A DNA stretch of 64,000 nucleotides from assembly GCF_020421205.1 (NCBI RefSeq), contig NZ_JAIZZH010000002.1:868001-932000 (forward strand). Reading direction: 5' to 3'. The position numbers were made by a program, and so were the translations under genes. Origin of the DNA: Hymenobacter pini (GTDB taxonomy: Bacteria > Bacteroidota > Bacteroidia > Cytophagales > Hymenobacteraceae). Positions 51,863 through 61,329 of this stretch are shown one piece after another. Every line of letters begins with the position of its first letter. Within the stretch, counting starts at the first letter, position 1. The notes below the pieces were generated by a model. The model did not search any database and was not told where the DNA came from. It was given only the letters and a program-made list of their open reading frames with translations.

Positions 51863-53758
51863 ATGCGCGCAGACCATCTACCGGAAGAAACCAGCCATCT
51901 TACCCAAATACCCGCGCAAGCGCAAAGAGGCGGCCAAGTGGATAACCGCCCAGGTGCCGCGGCTCAGCGACAATTGCAGGCATCGCTCAACCAGAGCCCC
52001 CAGGTGCACCAGCAGGCTACCTTACAGCAGAATATCCAGAATAGCCTAAGTCCCGCTGCTCCGCTCCAGTCCCCTACCTCACCGGTACAACGCCAGCGAA
52101 ACAATACCGGCTTACCCGACCACTTGAAAGCCGGAATAGAGAGCCTGTCTGGCTACTCCCTCGACGATGTACGGGTACACTACAATTCCGCTCAGCCAGC
52201 ACAACTCCAAGCCCACGCCTTCGCCCAGGGTACCCACATTCACGTGGCTCCGGGCCAGCAGCAGCACCTCCCCCACGAGGCCTGGCACGTGGTACAGCAA
52301 AAGCAGGGCCGGGTACGGCCGACACGGCAGCTCAAGGGCAAAGTGAACGTGAATGATGATGCGGGACTGGAAAAAGAGGCGGATGTAATGGGCGCCAAGG
52401 CTATTGGACCTGGAGCGGCGGTGCAAATGAAGATGGAGCGGAAGGGTGGAATAAATGCTAGCAAAACCAGCCAACTGCGCCAATCGTCAGCTTCCTCAAG
52501 CAGCATTGTTCAGTGTTACGGACAAATCCGTTTTGCTAATCTCAGTAACGACACAAAATATCAGACAAAAGGAGCCGCTATTATAGCGGCGTTGCAGGCA
52601 ACGCCGAGTATTCATGGTTTCCTGGCCAACAAAAATGCAGTGATTACGCTGGAAAGCGACCCACAACTGGCATCGGTTCGCGTAGTGGACGACCAAGTGC
52701 AAATCACGCTTTCCCCATGGTTTTTTGAACAACAAAGCCGAGGCAGGATTCTCGGTATGCTGGCGCACGAATTTGGGGTCCATCCGCTTGCTGATGAAGC
52801 GTTATCGGTCCCGCAGAGAAATCAAGAAACGCAGGATATAGCGAATAATACCGTGTTTCCTACCGGTCTTGTCGGCCACTCAGTTACCCCAGGAGCGGCG
52901 GGGCAGACAGACCACATCTTTGCTGCCGTGGCCGGTCAGCCACGCTTTATTTCCTATCAACAAACGGCCTATCAGATGGCCAATGCTATGTACCTGCGCT
53001 CTGTAGGTAATGCGCCCGACGTGACCGGCGCCCACGTCACCGACCTGATTATGACCTACTTATCCGATATTGCCATGATCTTGGCGACCAATGACCATCG
53101 AGGGCAGATTATTGCTGAGCCTCAAAGAACGGCAGATGCATTTAACCACGTGCGGACAGCGTGGCGGTTATTCATCGCCACCCAACCAAATGGACCCGCC
53201 CTATTGGCTCTCACTCCCGGAACGAAGACTAAGAGCAATGTACTAGGGGAAGTGGCAAGCATTGCGGGCAAATTTGTTTTATCAATTGGTACTGGCAGTA
53301 AGGATACTAGTAAGATCGAACAGACTAAAACGGGCATGTTCAGTCCTACCTATGCTGAGGTTACCAATGCACAAGCAGGAGTCTTGGCCGATCATAACCT
53401 CAATTTACAGCCTCAAAATCTGGGAGCACCATTACCTTCCTTTCTGAATGCGCTTGATGATGCCACTGGCCATGCGGCTGGCCACAACCGGTTGCAGGCG
53501 CGCGTGGATATTTCTACGCACCGACCTGATCCTGATGCGGCAATAGATGCGGCCCTTGACCAGCTGTATACAAAACTGACGAACAACACGTTGGAAAGTC
53601 CTATATCATCCAACAGTCTGCACTACCTTGCTGCTTTCCTCGGCGTTAAGATCCGCATCGTAAAACCAAACGGCCAGATGCTGGTCAGAGGAAATGGCGT
53701 ACGGCACACCTTGCTGGAAGTAGATAAGCCCGCATTCCATTACCGCTTTGCCACCTGA
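51863..53758 (+). CDS. eCIS-core (DUF4157) protein with unassigned C-terminal region
   Basis: 631 aa. After a disordered Gln/Pro-rich N-terminus (1-80) comes the DUF4157 domain of extracellular contractile injection system cargo: LPDHLKAGIESLSGYSLDDVRVHYNS (84-109) and the zinc motif HEAWHVVQQ (138-146), with an acidic ligand likely in EKEADVMG (171-178). From about 220 on, the protein is unlike any domain I know. It includes LAHEFGVHPLADEAL (300-314), which has HExxxH rather than HExxH, and a C-terminus with HTLLEV...HYRF. No other eCIS gene lies in the window, so this is an orphan cargo or toxin-like protein. Codon usage is AT-richer after about position 52500. Confidence 0.85.
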   Translation: MRADHLPEETSHLTQIPAQAQRGGQVDNRPGAAAQRQLQASLNQSPQVHQQATLQQNIQNSLSPAAPLQSPTSPVQRQRNNTGLPDHLKAGIESLSGYSLDDVRVHYNSAQPAQLQAHAFAQGTHIHVAPGQQQHLPHEAWHVVQQKQGRVRPTRQLKGKVNVNDDAGLEKEADVMGAKAIGPGAAVQMKMERKGGINASKTSQLRQSSASSSSIVQCYGQIRFANLSNDTKYQTKGAAIIAALQATPSIHGFLANKNAVITLESDPQLASVRVVDDQVQITLSPWFFEQQSRGRILGMLAHEFGVHPLADEALSVPQRNQETQDIANNTVFPTGLVGHSVTPGAAGQTDHIFAAVAGQPRFISYQQTAYQMANAMYLRSVGNAPDVTGAHVTDLIMTYLSDIAMILATNDHRGQIIAEPQRTADAFNHVRTAWRLFIATQPNGPALLALTPGTKTKSNVLGEVASIAGKFVLSIGTGSKDTSKIEQTKTGMFSPTYAEVTNAQAGVLADHNLNLQPQNLGAPLPSFLNALDDATGHAAGHNRLQARVDISTHRPDPDAAIDAALDQLYTKLTNNTLESPISSNSLHYLAAFLGVKIRIVKPNGQMLVRGNGVRHTLLEVDKPAFHYRFAT

Positions 53759-53984
53759 TACCGGCGAGGCGTAACGCAATACTCTTCTACTACCTAAAAC
53801 ACTCAGTTGTTCCCGATGGCTACAGTAACTCTCACTGGGGCTTGATTTGGGCGGCCAGCTATTTTTCTCTTACTCGAATTTGAGCATTGTGGCCCAAAAA
53901 TGGGCGGCGGATTCGGTTAGCAGAAGGGGTGTACGGAAAGCGCATATTACAAACGTATGGACGCCTGGGATACTATAGCACGAG

Positions 53985-54641
53985 ATGAAAAAGAGTACGA
54001 CTACCTTAATCACCGCAACAGCCGTATTTTTTTCCTGCACCCAAAGTAACGACTCGCCCCAGAAAGCGGCTGGCGGCAAAACGCCCAATCCAGCAAAGCA
54101 CGCGGCTAGCCGCCCCACAAGACGCTTCAGCTCACGGCATGAATACGCGGAGACGAACGGAGCCCGTATCCTAATCCAAAATAGCTTTCCCAAGAGCCGA
54201 ATACACTACACCGACCCAACCGGCAGAAAACATATTTACGCGGTATTCTGGACCCAGATAATCAACCAAACACCTAATCCGCTTGCACTTGCAATTGACT
54301 TCCCCGCCGATTCATTCGAGCTTCCGGCTTCCTCGGGCAACTACATGAAGCTCCTGCTCCCACCCGATACCCTTACTCCCGATAAAGAGCCATTATCAGA
54401 CTACGGACTGGCTGTAAAACCGTTTTTAGATCAGAACTTGCGCAAACCAACCTCCATAAGGAGAACTATCCGTCCCGCCGACTCCAGTGCTTTCTACGTC
54501 GTTACGCTCTCAAACCATGGCGTGGGCGGCACCTTGCGAACCGGACTCAGCCTGGAACACCCAAACCTCGTGTATAGAGTCAACGAAAAAGCAATTCCGG
54601 GCGGGAAGGTTGATTTAAAACAGCTGATGTTCCCGAAATAA
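53985..54641 (+). CDS. Hypothetical lipoprotein
   Basis: 218 aa with a signal peptide and lipobox FFSC (Cys18), then a Lys/Pro-rich linker and a beta-rich domain of about 150 residues (GARILIQNSFPKSRIHYTDPTGRKHIYAVFWTQIINQTPNPLALAIDFPADSFELP). It has no family I know. AT-richer than the neighbours. Together with the DUF4157 gene it forms a small AT-rich block. Confidence 0.7.
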   Translation: MKKSTTTLITATAVFFSCTQSNDSPQKAAGGKTPNPAKHAASRPTRRFSSRHEYAETNGARILIQNSFPKSRIHYTDPTGRKHIYAVFWTQIINQTPNPLALAIDFPADSFELPASSGNYMKLLLPPDTLTPDKEPLSDYGLAVKPFLDQNLRKPTSIRRTIRPADSSAFYVVTLSNHGVGGTLRTGLSLEHPNLVYRVNEKAIPGGKVDLKQLMFPK

Positions 54642-54716
54642 GCAGGGAGGCGGTTCCTAAACAGCTTCAATATCGACCATCAGCCTACACCTGCTTCAAC
54701 GTTACCGACAAACAAG

Positions 54717-54752
54717 AAGCCCCGCCAGATGCTGAAGCGTCTGACGGGGCTT
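54717..54752 (+). terminator. Terminator, 13-bp stem with one mismatch
   Basis: AAGCCCCGCCAGA at 54717-54729 pairs with 54740-54752 with one mismatch, followed by five T. It lies between the lipoprotein gene and the convergent ABC-F gene. Confidence 0.85.
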
Positions 54753-54775
54753 TTTACGTCAGGAAATCCGCCGGC

Positions 54776-56686
54776 TTACATCTCGGCCAGCATTTCCCAC
54801 CGGTCGTTGAGTTGGGCCAGTTCCTTCTTCACCTGCTCAAATTTGAGGGTGGCATCTTTGAGCTGGGCGGCGTTCTGGTAAATCTGAGGGTCGGCGAGCT
54901 GGGCTTCGTACTGGGCCAGCTCCTTTTCCCGCTCGTCAATCTTTTTTTCCACCTCAGCCAGCTCCTTCAAGGCTTTCTTCTGGTCGGGCGAAGGGGTTTT
55001 GGCGGGGGAAGCGTCTATTTTCTTTTCCTCCTTGGGCAGGGGTTTGGGAGCCGACGGGCTGGGCAAGCCAGCTTTTTTGGCGGCCTTTTCCCGGTCTTCC
55101 TGCCACTGCTCGTACTCGTTGTAGGTGCCGGGGTACTCCTTCAGCTGGTAGTCCTCAATGTACCAGATTTTGTTGGCCACATTCTCCACGAAGAAACGGT
55201 CGTGGCTGATGACGATGTACGTGCCTTGATACTGGTCGAGGGCCTGAATCAGGATGTTCACCGACTGCATGTCCAGGTGGTTGGTCGGTTCGTCGAGGAG
55301 CAGGAAGTTGGCCTCCGAAATCAGGGTTTTGGCCAGGGCCACCCGGCTTTTCTCGCCCCCGCTCAGCACCTTGATTTTCTTGTACACGTCGTCGCCGGTG
55401 AACAGGAAGGAACCCAGCACCGTGCGCAGTTCCATTTCGGTGCGCTTGGAGCCAGCCTCTACCATCTCCTGCAGAATCTCATTCTCGATGCGCAGGCTCT
55501 CCAGCTGGTGCTGAGCGTAGAACGACATGATGACGTTGTGGCCCAATTGGTGGTTGCCGGTGGTGGGTGCCTCGGAGCCAGCCACCAGGCGCATCAGCGT
55601 GGATTTGCCCTTACCGTTGGCCCCGATGAGGGCAATCTTGTCGCCCCGCTCGATGTGCACGTGGGTGTCGCGGAAGATGAGCTTCTCGCCGTACTTCTTG
55701 CCCACGTGTTCCATGCGCAGGATGTGGCGGCCGGGCGTGACGGTGAAGTTGAACTTAATGTTCACGCGGGCGTCGTCCTGGGCCACATCGTCAATGCGCT
55801 CCAGCTTATCCAGCATCTTCACGCGGCTCTGGGCCTGCTTGGCTTTGCTGGCCTTGGCCTTAAACCGCTCAATAAACCGCTCCGCCTGCCGAATCTGGGC
55901 CTGTTGGTTTTCGAAAGCGCCTTTCTGAATGGCGTTGCGCTCCTCCTTCTCTTCGAGGTAGAACGAGTAGTTGCCGGCGTAGGGCACCAGCTTGCCACCG
56001 GTTACCTCCACGGTAGTATTGGTGGTACGGTCCAGGAATTCCCGGTCGTGGCTCACGATGATAACGGCACCTTCGTAACCAGCCAGGTAGTTTTCAATCC
56101 ACTTGATGGAGGGCAAGTCCAAGTGGTTGGTAGGTTCGTCGAGGAGCAGCAAAGATGGCTGCTGGAGCAGGATTTTGGCCAGCATCACGCGCATGCGCCA
56201 ACCCCCCGAGAACAGCTTCAGGGGGCGCTGCAGCTCCTCGGTGGTAAAGCCTAGGCCCTCCAGGATTTCCTCGGCGCGGGCCTGCATGGTGTAGCCGCCC
56301 AGGGCCTCAAACCGCTCCTGCAGCGTGGCCAGCTTCTCCACCAAATCATCGGTGTAGTTGGTTTCAAACTCCAGCAGCACCTCGTCAATCTTCTTCTGAA
56401 TATCCAGCGCCTCGGCAAAGGCCTGCATGGCTACCACCAGAATGGACTCGTGCGAATCGTAGGAGAGCAAATCCTGGTTCAAAAATCCCAGGCTCACGTC
56501 CTTGCTCATCGAAATCGAGCCACCATCCGGCTTGTACTCGCCCACCAGAATACGCAGTAGCGTGGATTTACCCCGGCCGTTCAGCCCAATCAGGCCAATT
56601 TTATCCTTGGGTTTGATGTGCAGGTTGGCCTTGTCGTAGAGCGTACGGGAGCCGAAGTGAAAGTCGAGGTCGGTAATGGAAATCAT
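54776..56686 (-). CDS. ABC-F family ATPase
   Basis: From ATG 56686 (MISITDLDFHFGSRTL) the product is 636 aa with two ABC domains: Walker A GLNGRGKST and LFSGGWRMRV in the first, GANGKGKST and LSGGEKSR in the second. The interdomain linker is the long ABC-F 'P-site tRNA' arm (about 230-320). The C-terminus is a coiled coil (about 570-636, with KKIDEREKELAQYEAQL), as in Uup. ABC-F proteins act on the ribosome rather than in membranes; a Uup-type role is likely. The alternative start at 56713 overlaps the promoter box and is rejected. Confidence 0.95.
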   Translation of the reverse strand: MISITDLDFHFGSRTLYDKANLHIKPKDKIGLIGLNGRGKSTLLRILVGEYKPDGGSISMSKDVSLGFLNQDLLSYDSHESILVVAMQAFAEALDIQKKIDEVLLEFETNYTDDLVEKLATLQERFEALGGYTMQARAEEILEGLGFTTEELQRPLKLFSGGWRMRVMLAKILLQQPSLLLLDEPTNHLDLPSIKWIENYLAGYEGAVIIVSHDREFLDRTTNTTVEVTGGKLVPYAGNYSFYLEEKEERNAIQKGAFENQQAQIRQAERFIERFKAKASKAKQAQSRVKMLDKLERIDDVAQDDARVNIKFNFTVTPGRHILRMEHVGKKYGEKLIFRDTHVHIERGDKIALIGANGKGKSTLMRLVAGSEAPTTGNHQLGHNVIMSFYAQHQLESLRIENEILQEMVEAGSKRTEMELRTVLGSFLFTGDDVYKKIKVLSGGEKSRVALAKTLISEANFLLLDEPTNHLDMQSVNILIQALDQYQGTYIVISHDRFFVENVANKIWYIEDYQLKEYPGTYNEYEQWQEDREKAAKKAGLPSPSAPKPLPKEEKKIDASPAKTPSPDQKKALKELAEVEKKIDEREKELAQYEAQLADPQIYQNAAQLKDATLKFEQVKKELAQLNDRWEMLAEM

Positions 56687-56710
56687 CCTACTTTGCGGGG
56701 TCTGAAGCCG

Positions 56711-56718
56711 CAAAGGTA
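56711..56718 (-). promoter_or_regulatory. -7 promoter element TACCTTTG of ABC-F gene
   Basis: An exact TAnnTTTG match on the minus strand, 24 bases before the start at 56686. Confidence 0.7.
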
Positions 56719-56807
56719 CGAGGTTTAAGCAGGTGAAACCGAACGGTTACGTAGGCTACCCCTCGGCTCCGGCTTCGGCCGTGTATTTGCTATTAATTTC
56801 TATTACA

Positions 56808-57128
56808 ATGGATTTGCTAGAAGCATTACTTGAACTCCTATCAGCTGCCAACTCATTACCGGCCAATAATATCTCCGGCGTAGGCGTTATAAGCAGCTTA
56901 CTCGTCGTGCCAGGAATGATTTTTCTGGGGGTTTCGGCCGTGCAGCATCCCATTTCTCTGCTGCGTTTCGGCTTAGGTTTCTTAGCTGCTCTTTTATTAG
57001 GGTTCGGCGTGGCTTATGGCTTATTCCGGGCGAATATTACGGGCAGCTACAGGCCCGGCGCATTTGTGTTGTTCGTTACGACTATGGCCATGTGGTTTAT
57101 GGGCGGGGCGCTGTGGTTTGTCAGGTAG
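56808..57128 (+). CDS. Small membrane protein
   Basis: From ATG 56808 (MDLLEALLELLSAANS) the product is 106 aa with three hydrophobic helices (about 25-42, 50-73, 84-103). No family is recognised. It lies just before the lipoprotein gene, and both are on the plus strand with about 105 bases between. Confidence 0.6.
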   Translation: MDLLEALLELLSAANSLPANNISGVGVISSLLVVPGMIFLGVSAVQHPISLLRFGLGFLAALLLGFGVAYGLFRANITGSYRPGAFVLFVTTMAMWFMGGALWFVR

Positions 57129-57233
57129 GTGCCCACTGAGTTAATCATTCTTCCTCCCCATTCTTTTGTAATAGAAGGTGGGGCTTATCTTCCGCACCGC
57201 TTTTACCTGTTCGATTCGCTCGACTCTGTTTCT

Positions 57234-57797
57234 ATGAGATACATTCTGCTGATATTGACCGCCGGCCTGCTTTTTGGTTGTGATTCGGAAGTTAAGAAGT
57301 ACAAGAGAACCGCTATTCGATTACCCGCAAGCAGGGAAGTGTACACGTCTGGTGAAGCCGTCGATACGGTAGCCAGCCCACTGGATTCAGTTAGTGACTA
57401 TCTACCCCGTGATATCACTCAACAACTTGAATCTATTCTAGCCAGCCACGCGGGCGGCGATATTAAACGCGTCTATACATTTAAGGAGAAAACATACCCG
57501 TTCGGTGATGAGGCCACAGCGTTTGTGGCCAGTGCAGTCCTCATCACCCCCCGGAAAAATGTGGATTTCATTGGTGTATACAGAAACGACAATGTCGATT
57601 TTTTCACTGTAATCCGCGCGTTCAAGGACAGCACCATCACCGATACCAGGACAGACATCACGAAGCTGGAACAAGTTGGCAAAGACTATAAAATCACGTA
57701 CGTCACCCGATTGGAGGACATAAAAACGCATAGTCGGATAAGCTTCCGTGACACGGTGGCTCAGCTCCGGTGGTATAAGCTCGAAGCAGGCCGGTAG
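57234..57797 (+). CDS. Hypothetical lipoprotein
   Basis: From ATG 57234 (MRYILLILTAGLLFGCDSE) the product is 187 aa with a lipobox LLFGC (Cys16). The mature part has a beta-rich domain with ESILASHAGGDIKRVYTFKEKTYPFG and DFFTVIRAFKDSTITDTRTDITKLEQVG. No family is recognised. The in-frame start at 57129 gives a long polar extension before the signal and is rejected. Confidence 0.75.
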   Translation: MRYILLILTAGLLFGCDSEVKKYKRTAIRLPASREVYTSGEAVDTVASPLDSVSDYLPRDITQQLESILASHAGGDIKRVYTFKEKTYPFGDEATAFVASAVLITPRKNVDFIGVYRNDNVDFFTVIRAFKDSTITDTRTDITKLEQVGKDYKITYVTRLEDIKTHSRISFRDTVAQLRWYKLEAGR

Positions 57798-57971
57798 CCC
57801 GGCGTTTCGCTTCAGTAACCTATCTTCTTCTCTCACCCCGCTCTGCCCCACCTGCTGCTCCGGCAACGTGACTACCGGAAGCAGGCCGGGCATACACAAC
57901 TTGCCGCATAACTGGTAGCCGCCGGTTCGCCCTGTATCTTGCGGGCTAAACCTCTCCCCTACTCCTGCCGC

Positions 57972-58514
57972 ATGAACCGCCGCCTGCTTCCCGTTGCCTT
58001 GCTTCTTACTTTCGCCGCCTGCCGCTCCACGGAGCAGGAAGGCTCCGTGGCCGAATCCCGCGACCAGAACCTGACAGAGCTGGAGGGCGAGCAGTCGACC
58101 ACCGAGAAAGTGGGCAACACGGGCCGGGGCCACGCCTATGTGCGGCGCTTCTACGAGCAGAAAGGCCGCTACTACGCCGTGGTAGATTACGTGCAGTTTC
58201 TGAAGGGTCCCGATGCCGTGGCCGCCGCCCAGCGCCGCGGCGACGCCATTGCGGAGGTGCAGAACGGCGACACGGTGTACTCGGTGCCCAATGACTACTA
58301 CATCGTCAACGATACGAAGAAGGAACGCACGTTGCCGCTGCGCAGCGGTGCTACGTTCCGGTTCTGGCAGAACGGCGGCAACGGCCTGGCGCAACGGCCC
58401 TTGTCGGCAGAGCAGGTACTGGCTGCCCCGCCAGCCTCGTTGCAGTACGCGCCGTTTGTGGTGGTAACGCAGCAGGGCGAAATTGTGAGCCTGACGGAAC
58501 AGTACGTGCCGTAG
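57972..58514 (+). CDS. Hypothetical lipoprotein
   Basis: From ATG 57972 (MNRRLLPVALLLTFAAC) the product is 180 aa with a lipobox TFAAC (Cys17). The mature part includes GHAYVRRFYEQKGRYYAVVDYVQFLKGPDAVAAAQRRGDAIAEVQNGD and YYIVNDTKKERTLPLRSG, with the look of a beta-rich domain. Function unknown. A TATCTTGC upstream, about 57935, is near the -7 element. Confidence 0.75.
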   Translation: MNRRLLPVALLLTFAACRSTEQEGSVAESRDQNLTELEGEQSTTEKVGNTGRGHAYVRRFYEQKGRYYAVVDYVQFLKGPDAVAAAQRRGDAIAEVQNGDTVYSVPNDYYIVNDTKKERTLPLRSGATFRFWQNGGNGLAQRPLSAEQVLAAPPASLQYAPFVVVTQQGEIVSLTEQYVP

Positions 58515-58613
58515 GTCAGCAGCGTCGGGGCAGTTTATTCCGAAAAAGCTGACTCCCGACGGTCTGGCAGCCGTATAGCAGGTATCTGTTCACTGAAACT
58601 TACCTTTCCTGCT

Positions 58614-58847
58614 ATGGCCACTACCCCGCCCTCTGTAACTCCTGATGAAACCAACGACCGTTCGGCCGATGCGGCCCAAGGCCGCCAGGCCGGTAGCGCC
58701 GTAGGCCAAACGGCCGGCCGCCCCACCTACGGTAGCGGCGGCTACGAACTGAACCTTGACGCCGAAGCAGGCGACGAGGGTGGTTCGGGCAGCGCCTCTT
58801 CCTCCAACGAGCGGACCAACCGGACGGAACCGCGCGACGACGAGTAA
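58614..58847 (+). CDS. Small disordered acidic protein
   Basis: 77 aa, very rich in Gly, Ser, Thr, Asp and Glu, without hydrophobic segments: SADAAQGRQAGSAVGQTAGRPTYGSGGYELNLDAEAGDEGG. No domain. It may be a Hymenobacter-type stress-related small protein, but the evidence is just an open frame with GC bias like the neighbours and a good following terminator. Confidence 0.6.
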   Translation: MATTPPSVTPDETNDRSADAAQGRQAGSAVGQTAGRPTYGSGGYELNLDAEAGDEGGSGSASSSNERTNRTEPRDDE

Positions 58848-58891
58848 CCAGCCGCCTGCGCCGAATAAATGGCGTAGCTTATCTAAAGCCC

Positions 58892-58939
58892 AAACCCACA
58901 GCGGCCCGGTAGTGAGTACTACCGGGCCGCTGTGGGTTT
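58892..58939. terminator. Bidirectional terminator, 22-bp perfect stem
   Basis: Bases 58892-58913 pair perfectly with 58918-58939 around a 4-nt loop (GAGT), with A and T ends. It separates the small acidic protein from the convergent amidase gene. Confidence 0.93.
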
Positions 58940-58972
58940 ATTAGAAGTACGAAACCGGATGCAAACGAAGCC

Positions 58973-60610
58973 TTACCCCACGAATGGCGCTTTAAACTCC
59001 GGGGCTTTGCGCTTTTTGGAAGCCTGTTCATACGCGTAAGCCAAGGCCAGCAACGGCCCCTCCTGGTAGGCCCCGCCCACAAACGACAGCCCCACCGGCA
59101 GGCCATGCGCCTGCCCCATGGGTACGGTGATGTGCGGGTAGCCCGCCATAGCCGCCGGCGAGGAAAAACCGGGCCCGCCGCCCCCGTCGCCATTAATCAG
59201 GTCGATGCAACGGGCGGGGGCATTGGTGATGGCCACAATGCCATCAAGCTTCTGCTGGCGCAGTACACCGTCGAGGGCGGCTTTGGCCCCCTCGTGCGAC
59301 TTGCGCAGCGCAGCTTGGTATTTAGGGCTGCTGAGGCCTTCCAGCTTATCGGAAGATTCCAGGATTTCCTGCTGGAAGAAGGGCATGGCCTTCGCCTTAT
59401 TTTCGGTGTTGAAACGGATGACGTCGGTGAGCGTTTTGACCCCGGCCCCGGCCGTAGCGAGGTAGTTGTTTACGCCATCCTTGAATTCGTAGAGGAGCAC
59501 ATCGTACTCCGCCTCGCCCAAAGGGTCGGTCAGCTTTTCCACCTCTACTTCTACCAGCGTAGCCCCTTGCGCTTTTAGCACTTCCAGCGCTTCTTTGAAT
59601 AGCGCAATGGCGTCGGAGGAGCCTTTCAGGTGGTTTTTCTCCACACCCAGCCGCTTGCCTTTCAGGCCGTCCGGTTTGAGGAAGGTAGTGTAGTCAGCTT
59701 GTCCTTTACCAACGCTTTCTTTGGTTACGGCATCCTGCCCATCCTCGCCGGCCAGCGCGCCCAGCAACATGGCCGCGTCGCGGACGGTGCGGGTCATGGG
59801 GCCGGCCGTGTCCTGGGTAGCGGAAATAGGAATGATACCCGAGCGGCTCCACAGGCCCACGGTGGGCTTCAGCCCAACCAGCCCGCAGCACGAAGCCGGC
59901 GACACGATAGAACCATCGGTTTCGGTGCCAATGGCCAGCGCGCACAGGTTGGCGGCTGCTGCGGCCCCCGAGCCGGAACTGCTGCCGCTGGGGGTACGGT
60001 CGAGGATGTAGGGGTTTTTGGTTTGACCACCTACGCTGCTCCAGCCGCTGGTGCTGCGCGTGGAGCGGAAGTTGGCCCACTCGCTCAGGTTGGTTTTACC
60101 GAGCACAATGGCACCGGCGGCGCGTAGCTTCTGCACGATAAAGGCGTCTTGCTGGGCCCGGTGGCCAGCCAGTGCCAACGAGCCCGCCGTGGTGGGCTGC
60201 TGGTCGGCGGTGTTGATGTTGTCCTTCACCAGCACCGGAATGCCGTGCAGGGGGCCGCGCACTTTGCCGTTTTTGCGCTCCTCGTCCAGCTGGTCGGCCA
60301 GTTTCAGGGCCTCGGGGTTGGTGAGCAGCACGGCGTGCAGGCGGGGGCCGGCTTTATCGAGCTTGTCAATCTGCTGCAGATATAGCTCGGTGATGCGGCG
60401 GGCGGTGAGCTGCCCGCTTTTCATTTTCTCCTGCAGGTCGGCCACGGTAGCTTCGTGCAGTTCAAAGCTGGAATCGGGGCCCGGGGCAGCGTCCGGCGCG
60501 CCGGTATCAGTGGCAGCTTTGTCGGGGCTCCCGGAACAGGCAGAGAGCGAAACGGTGGAAAAGGCAAGGCCGGCGAGGGAGCCGGTGCGCAAAAAGAAAC
60601 GGCGGTTCAT
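58973..60610 (-). CDS. Amidase, Tat-exported lipoprotein type
   Basis: From ATG 60610 (MNRRFFLRTGSLAGLAF) the product is 545 aa. It has a twin-arginine signal (RRFFLRTG) and a lipobox LSACS, so it may be exported folded and lipid-anchored. The amidase signature is present: Lys in VPVLVKDNINT, SGSSSGSGAAAAA, and GTETDGSIVSPASCCGLVGLKPTVG, giving the Ser-cisSer-Lys triad. The substrate is unknown. It stands alone with a terminator after it. Confidence 0.93.
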   Translation of the reverse strand: MNRRFFLRTGSLAGLAFSTVSLSACSGSPDKAATDTGAPDAAPGPDSSFELHEATVADLQEKMKSGQLTARRITELYLQQIDKLDKAGPRLHAVLLTNPEALKLADQLDEERKNGKVRGPLHGIPVLVKDNINTADQQPTTAGSLALAGHRAQQDAFIVQKLRAAGAIVLGKTNLSEWANFRSTRSTSGWSSVGGQTKNPYILDRTPSGSSSGSGAAAAANLCALAIGTETDGSIVSPASCCGLVGLKPTVGLWSRSGIIPISATQDTAGPMTRTVRDAAMLLGALAGEDGQDAVTKESVGKGQADYTTFLKPDGLKGKRLGVEKNHLKGSSDAIALFKEALEVLKAQGATLVEVEVEKLTDPLGEAEYDVLLYEFKDGVNNYLATAGAGVKTLTDVIRFNTENKAKAMPFFQQEILESSDKLEGLSSPKYQAALRKSHEGAKAALDGVLRQQKLDGIVAITNAPARCIDLINGDGGGGPGFSSPAAMAGYPHITVPMGQAHGLPVGLSFVGGAYQEGPLLALAYAYEQASKKRKAPEFKAPFVG

Positions 60611-60837
60611 AGAAGCAGGAATTTGGTCTTTCAAGGTACTGGAGAAAGTACTGCCGTAAAAACCCGCTACCTGGAAAGCGCCATCCGCCAAACCATGTTG
60701 CTACGCTGTTCTCAGCATTTTTTAGCATATTTATGAGATGACGGAGCTACCCTACGCGCATTCTGCTGTCTTTCATTTCCTGATTACAACAGCTTTTTAC
60801 CCGTTTTTCCCGCTCTGCCGCCTATATCCACCCATCT

Positions 60838-61248
60838 ATGCAACTTGAACTTATCTTAGAAAATCCGGGAATTACAATAAGTTACGACCATGATATGCAG
60901 TGGCAGTACGTGAACTGGCACGGAGTGCACGACATTGCTTCATCAAGGCAGTGCTGCCTGCTGATGCTGGAGGCCATGCGGCTACGGCCCTCGGCCAAAA
61001 TCCTGAATGATAACTCCAACATTATCCGCACTTCGGTGCATCTCACTGAATGGTCGCTGCAGTGGCTGGCCTCCATGCACGAGGCCGGCCTGCACTATCT
61101 GGCCTGGGTGTACGCGGCCGAGTTTCCGGAGAGGCAGTCTACTGAGGCCATTGTGAAGTACATGGCCCGGCCCACGGTGGCTTCGTTTGATGATGTGGCC
61201 ACGGCTTACAACTGGCTGCTCCGGCAGCACGTGTCCCCGCGGCCCTAG
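60838..61248 (+). CDS. STAS/SpoIIAA-like protein
   Basis: 136 aa, soluble. The pattern of a beta strand, ASSRQCCLLMLEAMRLRPSAKILNDNSN, WSLQWLASMHEAGLHYLAWVYAAEFPER and TVASFDDVATAYNWLL is that of the STAS/SEC14-like (SpoIIAA) proteins widespread in Hymenobacter and related genera. Function unknown; such proteins may sense or signal in stress. It stands alone. Confidence 0.7.
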   Translation: MQLELILENPGITISYDHDMQWQYVNWHGVHDIASSRQCCLLMLEAMRLRPSAKILNDNSNIIRTSVHLTEWSLQWLASMHEAGLHYLAWVYAAEFPERQSTEAIVKYMARPTVASFDDVATAYNWLLRQHVSPRP

Positions 61249-61329
61249 CCAGCCGGCGCCTAATTATGTACAAACCTGAGCAGTAGATGCGTCCGTATCC
61301 GTGGGGTACGCTCTTATCACCACCTGCTC

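Noticed and set aside
52766-52785. Second zinc protease motif in the DUF4157 protein
   Set aside because: HEFGVH has one residue too many for HExxH, so it is not a standard zincin motif; kept only as an oddity.
53200-53758. OTU-type cysteine protease at the C-terminus of the DUF4157 protein
   Set aside because: HTLLEV...FHYRF near the end looks somewhat like the OTU histidine region, but no DGxC motif is found; the only Cys is at 218.
54812-56254. A 480-codon open frame on the plus strand opposite the ABC-F gene
   Set aside because: Antisense shadow of two well-defined ABC domains; no domain or start signal of its own.
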